From: Chitinophagaceae bacterium
GTDB lineage: Bacteria > Bacteroidota > Bacteroidia > Chitinophagales > Chitinophagaceae
DNA: 32,427 bases
Reading direction: 5' to 3'
NCBI GenBank assembly: GCA_947447825.1
Contig: CANFLL010000049.1
Span: 1-32,427, forward strand
A program made the position numbers and the translations under genes. The notes beneath the pieces are model-generated. The model was given only the letters and a program-made list of their open reading frames with translations, was not told where the DNA came from and made no database searches. Position 1 is the stretch's first letter. The number at the start of each line of letters is the position of its first letter. Below are positions 25,088-32,427 of the stretch, in pieces.

Positions 25088-26761
25088 ATGAAAAAAAACA
25101 TCTTTATAGTAATTGTTTTATGTTTCTGTTCGGCAGTAACTATTTCAATGTTTACTGGTTGCAAAAAAACACCACTTGCTTATACTACAACTAGTGATGT
25201 TAACATAGTTGATTATTTAAGACTTTACCCTCAAAAATATTCCGAATTTGTTAAAATCTTAGATAGAACTAATATTAGTCCTTTTCTGAATGCTTACGGT
25301 GCTTACACTGTTTTTGCGCCCACCAATTCTGCAATTAAACTGTACTTGCAGAAAATTGGTAAATCTTCAACAGATTTGTTAGATACCGCATCTCTAGCTA
25401 AGATTTGTAAGTTTCATTTGATTTCGGATACCATTACAACAGGTGCTTTTACTGATGGTAAATTACCTTCACCAACCATGTATAACGGTCAATATTTAAT
25501 TACTGGTGTAAGCCAGTCAGGCTCTACTGTCATTAATAGACAGGCCACTTTAACTCAATCGAATATTTTAACAGGGAACGGGTACATTCATGAAATTGAC
25601 CACGTACTTGAACCGCCAACGCTCACAATTGCACAAACAATTGAGGCAAATGCAAATTATTCTATATTTACCCAAGTTTTAAAAGCAACTGGTTTTTATG
25701 ATACTTTGAATATTGCCAATAATCCTGATACAACTAGAAAATTTCTTACATGCTTCGCTGAGCCAGATTCTGTTTTTGCAAAACAAAATATTAATTCTTA
25801 TGCTGACATGGTTGCCAGGTATAGTACTATGAAAAATCCTAGAGATACAACCGATAGTTTATATCTTTTTGCTGCTTACCACATTTTACCTGCTTTAAAA
25901 TATGTTGCTGATATTGTTTCAACTCAATCTCATTTAACACTTGCTCCACAGTCAGTACTTACTGTAGTTCTTAGTGGTCAAGCTGTTTACCTAAACCAAG
26001 TAACATTTAATGGTGTTTTTGAGCAAGGTGTATTACTAAATAGGTTTAATAGTGATATTAGTTGTACAAATGGCGTTTTTCATATATTAAGCGAACAATT
26101 AATTCTTAAAACTAGAACACCTTACAGAGTGGACTTTGATCCAGGCGATCAGCCAGAGATTCGTAAATTAACCTCTATTTTTAGAAGAGCTGGTAAATCA
26201 CAAACTTTTAATTATGGTCAATTAAAATATGTAAACTGGCAGGCCACTTCACTTACCTTTTCTTATTACACTGAAGCTTCAACTACTTCAAACTATTATT
26301 GGTTTGACGATGGAGTATCTTTTAATCTCAGAGCTAAGTTTAATAGTTGGATTGAATTCACAACACCACTAATTGTAAAAGGAAAATATAAATTATGGTG
26401 CAATTTTAGACGTGCTTCTATGGGACAATATATTCAGGTATCTGTTGATGGTAAAGATTTACCTAACATAGTTGACTTTGCTACTTCACGTCCTAGTGGC
26501 ACACCTGATGTTTTGCTCTCAAAACCTGTTCCTTACAAAATATATACTGTAAATCAGACGCAAAAAAATAATTTCGGAATGTGTGCGGGTAATATTGATA
26601 TACCAACAACGGATAGACATGTCATACGTTTAACAAGTATAAAAGATCAAGGTACTGGTACAGGGAATAGTGTAACATTAGATTTTTTCCAATTTATTCC
26701 TGTAAATGAAGAATCACAGATTAGACCTTTGTATAATCGTGATGGTTCAATAGTTCCCTGA
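25088..26761 (+). CDS. Fasciclin-domain lipoprotein 2 with C-terminal jelly-roll-like module
   Basis: 557 residues. The lipobox MFTGC places the lipidated Cys at 25. Two fasciclin-like domains follow. Domain 1, about 38-175: YSEFVKILDRTNISPFLNAY, YTVFAPTNSAI, GNGYIHEIDHVL. Domain 2, about 185-340: NYSIFTQVLKATGFYDTL, FAAYHIL, TNGVFHILSEQLIL. The C-terminal part (about 345-557) is beta-rich: TPLIVKGKYKLWCNFRR, QYIQVSVDGKDL, DRHVIRLTSI and VTLDFFQFIPV. That order, a constricting strand, a 'VDG' turn, 'H-x-I-R-L' and a closing 'LDFFQF', resembles family-6-type carbohydrate-binding or galactose-binding folds, but only as a visual match. The gene starts 18 nt after the SusD gene and is probably co-translated with it. 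Confidence 0.85.
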   Translation: MKKNIFIVIVLCFCSAVTISMFTGCKKTPLAYTTTSDVNIVDYLRLYPQKYSEFVKILDRTNISPFLNAYGAYTVFAPTNSAIKLYLQKIGKSSTDLLDTASLAKICKFHLISDTITTGAFTDGKLPSPTMYNGQYLITGVSQSGSTVINRQATLTQSNILTGNGYIHEIDHVLEPPTLTIAQTIEANANYSIFTQVLKATGFYDTLNIANNPDTTRKFLTCFAEPDSVFAKQNINSYADMVARYSTMKNPRDTTDSLYLFAAYHILPALKYVADIVSTQSHLTLAPQSVLTVVLSGQAVYLNQVTFNGVFEQGVLLNRFNSDISCTNGVFHILSEQLILKTRTPYRVDFDPGDQPEIRKLTSIFRRAGKSQTFNYGQLKYVNWQATSLTFSYYTEASTTSNYYWFDDGVSFNLRAKFNSWIEFTTPLIVKGKYKLWCNFRRASMGQYIQVSVDGKDLPNIVDFATSRPSGTPDVLLSKPVPYKIYTVNQTQKNNFGMCAGNIDIPTTDRHVIRLTSIKDQGTGTGNSVTLDFFQFIPVNEESQIRPLYNRDGSIVP

Positions 26762-26804
26762 TTCTATTGAATTTTTCGAATGATTATTGATTTTAAAGTA
26801 AGAA

Positions 26805-28253
26805 ATGATGCGAAATAATAAATTAAGTCTGTTAATGTTTTTGGTTGTAATAACAACTATTTTAGCGGCATGCTCAAAGAAATGGAATGAACATGACCAA
26901 ATTACTGATCCAGCTATTTCAAATAACTTGTTTCAGGCAATAAGTAAAAATACTTCACTGTCACTATTTAGCAAATTATTGGTTAAAAGTGGGTATGATA
27001 AAATTATTTCATCTTCCAAATCATATACTGTTTGGGTTCCGACTAATCAAGCTTTAGCTACCCTAGATTCGTCGATTATTAATGATTCTATCAAATTAAA
27101 GGCTTTTGTTGGTAATCATATTGCAAATCTTGCTTATACAACTGGTTCAGACCAAAGAGTAGCAATGATTAATGGAAAGTATATACAGTTTGCAGGAAAT
27201 ACTTTTGACTCTGCTAATATTAGTACTCCAAATTTATATGCTGTAAATGGGGTTTATCATATAATTGATAAATTTATTCCTAGAGTTGATAACTGTTGGG
27301 AATTCGTAAATAATAATTCTTCTTTTTCTTTATTTAAAAAGGCCCTCACTGATCTTAATTACATATATTTTGATTCTACTTTAGCTACTCAAATTGGAAC
27401 TGATCAATTAACTGGTAATGCTATTTGGGATTCTACTAATGCTAAAGTTATCAGAAACAAGTTTTTAGATAATGTTCAGAATATCGCGGATGAGAGCAAT
27501 CAATTTACATTATTCTTATTAAATGATAATTCATTTAATACAGAATTCAATAAATTAAGTCCATGGTTTATCACACCTAGCATCGATACAATGAATAAAT
27601 TAGTTAACTCTTTTTTAATTAAGGATTTAGCTGTTAAAGGTTCTTACAGTGCATCACAGCTGCCAGATACTTTACTATCAACATCTAATGTAAAAATTCC
27701 CATTGATAAATCTCAAATAGTGGCGTCCTACAAAACAAGTAATGGATACGTACATGTAATGAATAAATTAAATATCCGCTTAACTGATAAATTTCCACCT
27801 ATAGTTATAGAGGGTGAAACACCCACAGCCTTTGCCTCAACAGATAAAGCTGCAAATACATTTTACCGAACTAGTAGAAATCCTGTAACTGGTTTAGTCT
27901 TTAAAGATATACTTATGCAAAACTATGGTTGGGCTAATTACTATATCAGATACACCAAAACTGAAGTGCCTGCGATGAAGTATAATGTATATTGGGTTGC
28001 TATTAATGATTATTCAAGTAATCCAATTTGGAATCAAACTTTTGCCATTGATTCAAATTATGTACCTAGTCCTGCTGCTTTTACAGTACCTGTTGCTCGT
28101 AATAATTACAATGAAGTTTTTCTAGGTCAGATTGAAATTTTGTCTTATCGAAGTAAAATTAATATGTATGTGATTGGTCCCAATTCTACATCTACTACAT
28201 CAGGAAATACATCAATTTCTCTAGACTACATAAAATTAGTTCCTGCCTTCTAA
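26805..28253 (+). CDS. Fasciclin-domain lipoprotein 3 with C-terminal jelly-roll-like module
   Basis: 482 residues. The lipobox ILAAC places the lipidated Cys at 23, followed by SKKWNEHD. Two fasciclin-like domains are visible. Domain 1, about 38-162: SLFSKLLVKSGYDKII, YTVWVPTNQALATL, VNGVYHIIDKFI. Domain 2, about 170-320: SSFSLFKKALTDLNYIYF, FTLFLLNDNSF, SNGYVHVMNKLNI. The last 155 residues start at PIVIEGETPTAFAS and end TSISLDYIKLVPAF, the same type of ending as in fasciclin protein 2, so the two share a related but diverged C-terminal module. Two adjacent ATG codons open the gene; either could be used. It lies 43 nt after fasciclin 2 and 51 nt before the second SusC gene. Confidence 0.83.
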   Translation: MMRNNKLSLLMFLVVITTILAACSKKWNEHDQITDPAISNNLFQAISKNTSLSLFSKLLVKSGYDKIISSSKSYTVWVPTNQALATLDSSIINDSIKLKAFVGNHIANLAYTTGSDQRVAMINGKYIQFAGNTFDSANISTPNLYAVNGVYHIIDKFIPRVDNCWEFVNNNSSFSLFKKALTDLNYIYFDSTLATQIGTDQLTGNAIWDSTNAKVIRNKFLDNVQNIADESNQFTLFLLNDNSFNTEFNKLSPWFITPSIDTMNKLVNSFLIKDLAVKGSYSASQLPDTLLSTSNVKIPIDKSQIVASYKTSNGYVHVMNKLNIRLTDKFPPIVIEGETPTAFASTDKAANTFYRTSRNPVTGLVFKDILMQNYGWANYYIRYTKTEVPAMKYNVYWVAINDYSSNPIWNQTFAIDSNYVPSPAAFTVPVARNNYNEVFLGQIEILSYRSKINMYVIGPNSTSTTSGNTSISLDYIKLVPAF

Positions 28254-28304
28254 AGTTTTGCACCACTAATCTTATTCGTTTTATAATTTTGAATTCAACA
28301 TAAA

Positions 28305-31300
28305 ATGCTAAAAAATATATTTATAGGTTGTGTAATTGTAAGTGCTTCTTTAGTTGGGTTGACTAATTTAATGGCACAAGCAGAGCCTCAAAAGACTGTT
28401 GGTCAGTCAAATAATTTGTCTACTTCAAAGGCTACTGGTGTTATTAAAGATGCTGTTACTGGTAAACCTTTAGCAGCTGTGAATGTCACAATCCCAGATT
28501 TTGCTGCTGCTTTAACCGATGATAACGGAAAATTTTCTATTAAAGTGCCTAACTATTATGTTACCTTATTTGTTAGTGGCGAAGGTTTTCAGTCTAAGGA
28601 AATACCATTACGCGGCAATCCTGTTGTCAACATATCTTTATACGAAGACTCTTACAATTCTATTTATGATGTAGCAATCCTGCCTTTTGGTTCTAAAACC
28701 AAAAATCAACTCGTAAACGCAGTTTCCTCAGTAAGTACTTTAGATAATTGGGCCAGAAATAATGAATCAGCTGATGGGTACATTCAAGGAAAGGTTGCTG
28801 GTCTAAATTCTACAATGCGTTCTGGTACTCCCAACATTGGTGCATATACAAACATTAGAGGTTACAATTCCCTTTATTCAACTAATCAGCCCTTGGTTAT
28901 TGTAGATGGCGTAATATATGATTATAATGATTATGGAACTTCTATGATTTCTAAGCATTATACTAATGCAATTGGTGACATTGACATTAGAGACATTGAA
29001 AATATTACGGTTGTTAAAGATGGGTTATCTACTTATGGTACTAAAGGAGCAAATGGAGTTGTTATAATAACTACTGGACATGCAAAACAATTAAATACTC
29101 ATATTGATGCAGGTTTTTATTATGGAGTAAATTTTGCACCAAAAAAATTGCCTGTAATGAATGCAAGTGATTATCGCACTTACCTCACAGACGTTTTAAA
29201 GTCTCGTGGTTGGTCTAATAGCACTATTCTGGCCCAACCTTATATGAATGATGATACTAGTTCCGCAAATCCTAATTATTATAGATATCATAATGAAACC
29301 GATTGGCAAGATGAAGTTTTAGGTAACACTTCCAATAATAATTATTATCTTAAAGTTTCAGGTGGTGATAACATTGCAAAATATGTATTATCTATGGGTT
29401 TTTTGTCTAACCCAAGTGTCACAAAAGGGTCAAACCTAAAAAAGTACAATATTCGTTTGAATGCTGATTTTAATATCATTAGACGTTTGACTGCTACCTC
29501 TGCATTTACATTTAATTTTTATGATCAAAGCATTAGAGACCAAGGAATGTCAACCAAAACAAATCCAATTTATTTAGCACTTACTAAAGCACCTTTCATG
29601 AATAATCATGAAATATCTGATCTTGGTTTAGTTTCACCAAACTTGGCTGATACTGATACATTGGGTGTTGGTAATCCAACAGCAGTAGTACAGAAAATGA
29701 TTGGTTCAAGTAAAGTTTATAGGTTTTTTGGTTCTATTGGTTTAAAATATACAATAAATCAATATTTAAGTGTTGGTAGTATAATTGGTACAACTGTAGA
29801 CGAGGTTCGTGAACAGTATTTTGTTCCGAGAAAAGGCGTTGCAAACGATACTACAACTACTGCCTATGTTGATAGTCGTTTAGCTGGTCAGGCAAAAAGG
29901 ATTTATAGCTTGTATAATGATACATATTTAAATTATACTAGAACTTTTAATCGCATACATGTTCTTAATGCACGTGGAGGAGTTCGGACGCTTGATAGTA
30001 GAAATGAACAAGATTTTGCAACTGGAGCAAATTCTGCAACTGATGATTTTATTAGTGTTGGCACAGGTTCAAATTTACTTCGTAAAGTAGGTGGGGATGT
30101 TGGTAAATATGGTTGGTCTAATGCTTATTTCGGGGTTGATTACGCTTTGTATAACAAATATTTCTTTGCTTTTAATACAGCATTTGATGCTTCATCCAGA
30201 TTTGGTAAAGACATAAATAACACTTTAAAGATTGGTGGTAATAGTTATGCTGTTATGCCCTCTGTTGGTGCATCCTGGGTAGTTTCTTCTGAACCTTTTA
30301 TGACTAAATACAGCTTTATCAATGTATTAAAATTGAGAGCTACAATTAGTAAAACAGGTAATGATGATATTGGAAATTACACTGCCAAGCAATCTTATGT
30401 TTCTCAAAACTTGTTAGGTATGCAAGGATTAGTTCGTGGTAATGTTGCTAACCCTCATTTGCAATGGGAATCAAATACTAAATACAATGGTGGTATAGAT
30501 TTGGCAATTTTAAATGAAAGGGTATCACTCAGTTTTGATGTGTTCCAAAATTACACAGATAATATGTTAGCTTATGAACCCTTACCTGTTGCTTCTGGAT
30601 TCAGCTATGCGATCACTAATTCGGGTTCTATGAAAACTTTCGGTTTTGATTTAAGCTTAAATAGCAGATTGATCAATAAAAAGTCATTTAAATGGGATTT
30701 AGGATTTAATATATCTGCATTTAGAAATAGGGTTACTTCTTTGCCTAACACTATTAATGAAACTATTGTTAAGTATGGTGGTGCTATCATTCAAACAGTA
30801 GTTGGTGCGCCTTCGAGCAGTTTTTGGGGTTATAAAACAGGCGGAATTTATAAAACTGATGAAGATGCTTCAAAGGATGGATTTACTAAACTTCAAAGTA
30901 ATGGAACTTATGCATCCTTCAAGGGTGGTGATGTTAAATTTGTTGATGTAAATGGGGACAAAGTAATTGATGAAAATGACCGTCAGTTTATTGGTAATCC
31001 TACACCAAATTATGTGGGAGGAATATCTACTCAATTAGTTTACAAACGCTTTTCTTTAGATGCGATGTTCACGTTTAGTCAAGGTAATAAAATTTATAAT
31101 GGAGTTCGTGCAGCGTTGGAATCTGAATCAACCACGGAAAATCAATTGAATAGTGTAATTAATAGATGGCGTGCCCCTGGACAAGTTACAAATATACCTA
31201 GGGTAAATTATGGTGATCCAATGGGTAATAGTAGTTTTTCTGATAGATGGATAGAAGATGGTTCTTATTTGAGGTTAAAGACAATAACAGCTAGTTACCA

Positions 31301-31496
31301 ATTACCAATTAAACCTGGAGTTGCTTTTAAATATGTTACGGTTTATATTACTGGTAATAATCTTTTAACCTTTACAAAATATCTTGGTTATGATCCTGAG
31401 TTTTATTCATCAGAGTCTGTAATTGCTAGAGGGGTTGATGTAGGTTTAGAGCCGCAGTTTAAATCTGTTATAACAGGCGTTAGAATTGGTTTATAA
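28305..31496 (+). CDS. SusC/RagA-type TonB-dependent outer-membrane transporter 2
   Basis: 1063 residues. Signal peptide ...LVGLTNLMAQ (about 1-25); carboxypeptidase-D regulatory-like domain (about 44-115: GVIKDAVTGKPLAAVNVTI, LTDDNGKFSIKV); plug (about 145-258: YIQGKVAGLNSTM, TNIRGYNSLYSTNQPLVIV, then DGVIYDYNDYG); and a barrel with the SusC loop VDVNGDKVIDENDRQFIGNP near residue 885, ending SVITGVRIGL. No clear TonB box was seen between the first domain and the plug (the segment reads YNSIYDVAILPFGSK). The sequence is clearly different from the first SusC of the cluster, so the pair is not a recent duplication. Its SusD partner follows after 16 nt. Confidence 0.94.
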   Translation: MLKNIFIGCVIVSASLVGLTNLMAQAEPQKTVGQSNNLSTSKATGVIKDAVTGKPLAAVNVTIPDFAAALTDDNGKFSIKVPNYYVTLFVSGEGFQSKEIPLRGNPVVNISLYEDSYNSIYDVAILPFGSKTKNQLVNAVSSVSTLDNWARNNESADGYIQGKVAGLNSTMRSGTPNIGAYTNIRGYNSLYSTNQPLVIVDGVIYDYNDYGTSMISKHYTNAIGDIDIRDIENITVVKDGLSTYGTKGANGVVIITTGHAKQLNTHIDAGFYYGVNFAPKKLPVMNASDYRTYLTDVLKSRGWSNSTILAQPYMNDDTSSANPNYYRYHNETDWQDEVLGNTSNNNYYLKVSGGDNIAKYVLSMGFLSNPSVTKGSNLKKYNIRLNADFNIIRRLTATSAFTFNFYDQSIRDQGMSTKTNPIYLALTKAPFMNNHEISDLGLVSPNLADTDTLGVGNPTAVVQKMIGSSKVYRFFGSIGLKYTINQYLSVGSIIGTTVDEVREQYFVPRKGVANDTTTTAYVDSRLAGQAKRIYSLYNDTYLNYTRTFNRIHVLNARGGVRTLDSRNEQDFATGANSATDDFISVGTGSNLLRKVGGDVGKYGWSNAYFGVDYALYNKYFFAFNTAFDASSRFGKDINNTLKIGGNSYAVMPSVGASWVVSSEPFMTKYSFINVLKLRATISKTGNDDIGNYTAKQSYVSQNLLGMQGLVRGNVANPHLQWESNTKYNGGIDLAILNERVSLSFDVFQNYTDNMLAYEPLPVASGFSYAITNSGSMKTFGFDLSLNSRLINKKSFKWDLGFNISAFRNRVTSLPNTINETIVKYGGAIIQTVVGAPSSSFWGYKTGGIYKTDEDASKDGFTKLQSNGTYASFKGGDVKFVDVNGDKVIDENDRQFIGNPTPNYVGGISTQLVYKRFSLDAMFTFSQGNKIYNGVRAALESESTTENQLNSVINRWRAPGQVTNIPRVNYGDPMGNSSFSDRWIEDGSYLRLKTITASYQLPIKPGVAFKYVTVYITGNNLLTFTKYLGYDPEFYSSESVIARGVDVGLEPQFKSVITGVRIGL

Positions 31497-31512
31497 TTCA
31501 TTAAAAGTATCA

Positions 31513-32427
31513 ATGAAATTTATGAAATTCATATTAATAATATCAAAGAATAGTATTTTCGCACTTGCTTTTCTTACTTGTTTTTTTGCAGTTTCTTGCA
31601 ATAAGATTTTAAATAAAGACCCTGAAACAACTTTAGATTCCAAAAATGTTTATAGGAATATTTTTGATGCAGATGCTGCTGTAATTGGTGTTTATGGTAA
31701 GTTCATGGGGCTTGCCAAACAGTATGTTTTAATGAATGAGTTACGAGCTGATCTTTTATCTGTAACTGATAACGCTGATAATGAATTAAGAGAAATTAGT
31801 ACCCATTCCACGACTCAAAATAACAGTTACACTAGTCCAAAGCCTTTTTATTCTTTAATTAATGAATGTAATGATGTCTTGAAAAACTTTGATATCATGC
31901 TTAAGGATAATAAATTTAAAATAACTGAATACAATCAACGCTATTCTGATGTTGCTTGCATACGTTCTTGGCTATACCTTCAATTAGGTATTCATTTTGG
32001 AAATATTCCTTATGTTACCAGTTCCTTAGACAATGTTGATGCTGTGGTTAAAGATTCACTACAGTTTAAACCAATTTCTTTCAATACATTGTTAGACACT
32101 TTAATAAAATTTACTAGTAATCTTCCTTATATTTCTCCATATTCTGCTGGTAGCTCTTTACTTTTAACAGTTGATGGATCATCTACCACTAACTTTTTTA
32201 TTGAAAAAAACGCACTACTTGGAGATTTAAATTTATGGCGTGGTAAATACAATGCCGCAGCAACCTACTATAGGGCATTGATGGAGGGTTCGGGTTATTT
32301 CTTTGCTAGTGGTTCAGGTGCATATTATGACAATTTTAAAGTTTCTAATTTTTCTTCTATCCCTGGTTATTTAGATATTAGTTACCTTAGATATCATGAG
32401 AATGATTTGAGATCTTTTATTGATAAT
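31513..32427 (+). CDS. SusD/RagB-type surface lipoprotein 2 (3' end outside window)
   Basis: The first 305 codons of an open frame run off the right edge. The ATG at 31513 gives a lipoprotein signal ending FAVSC with Cys29, then NKILNKDPETTL, a typical SusD opening. NIFDADAAVIGVYGKFMGLA, LMNELRADLL and INECNDVLKNFDIML fit the family, as does RSWLYLQLGIHFGNIPYV, which matches the R-x-x-x-Y-x-L-x-x-x-x-G-x-[IV]-P-x-V region of SusD proteins. M4 (31522) is a possible alternative start. It starts 16 nt after the second SusC gene and must pair with it. Confidence 0.92.
   Translation, partial: MKFMKFILIISKNSIFALAFLTCFFAVSCNKILNKDPETTLDSKNVYRNIFDADAAVIGVYGKFMGLAKQYVLMNELRADLLSVTDNADNELREISTHSTTQNNSYTSPKPFYSLINECNDVLKNFDIMLKDNKFKITEYNQRYSDVACIRSWLYLQLGIHFGNIPYVTSSLDNVDAVVKDSLQFKPISFNTLLDTLIKFTSNLPYISPYSAGSSLLLTVDGSSTTNFFIEKNALLGDLNLWRGKYNAAATYYRALMEGSGYFFASGSGAYYDNFKVSNFSSIPGYLDISYLRYHENDLRSFIDN

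Overview
The window comes from a low-GC member of the Bacteroidota, most likely a Chitinophagia or Sphingobacteriia relative. The evidence is two SusC/SusD pairs, a giant secreted protein of the type IX-secretion kind, an MG2-type outer-envelope protein typical of the phylum, AT-rich DNA and TAnnTTTG-like promoter words. I cannot name a genus from the sequence alone.

Left part (1-7685, minus strand): one reading frame without a stop fills the first 7.7 kb and runs off the left edge. It encodes at least 2561 residues of a secreted multidomain adhesin-like protein: signal peptide, three copies of a roughly 200-residue beta-sandwich-like module separated by fibronectin III domains, two putative Ig domains, a repetitive beta-rich stretch, a conserved T9SS-associated region and a last fibronectin III domain.

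Middle part (7686-17654): ordinary genes separated by unusually repeat-rich intergenic DNA. The genes are an orphan single-pass membrane protein (+), a POTRA/Omp85-type outer-membrane barrel (-), dapF (-), a uridine phosphorylase-like enzyme (-), tRNA-Cys (+) with a textbook terminator, and an MG2/carboxypeptidase-regulatory protein (-). The spacers hold three intact copies of a 165-168 bp non-autonomous mobile element. Each copy has GTAA-type inverted ends and a perfect 8-bp target duplication, and one is nested inside an older, degraded copy. There is also a further relic, a 42-bp tandem array with alternating subtypes, a 21-bp tandem array capped by an inverted unit, and several 7-bp GTNRAAA arrays.

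Right part (17950-32427, plus strand): a tightly spaced co-directional cluster with gaps of 16-51 nt. The order is four-domain fasciclin lipoprotein, SusC, SusD, fasciclin lipoprotein, fasciclin lipoprotein, SusC, SusD (cut by the right edge). Five of the seven products carry a lipobox, and the two SusC proteins have ordinary signal peptides. It looks like a double nutrient-uptake system in the outer membrane, where two TonB-dependent transporters with SusD lids are accompanied by three surface fasciclin proteins. Two of the fasciclin proteins end in a beta-rich module resembling a carbohydrate-binding jelly roll. No glycoside hydrolase, sulfatase, peptidase or regulator is visible inside the window, so the substrate is unknown. 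This fasciclin/SusCD arrangement is the best candidate for an under-described system here.
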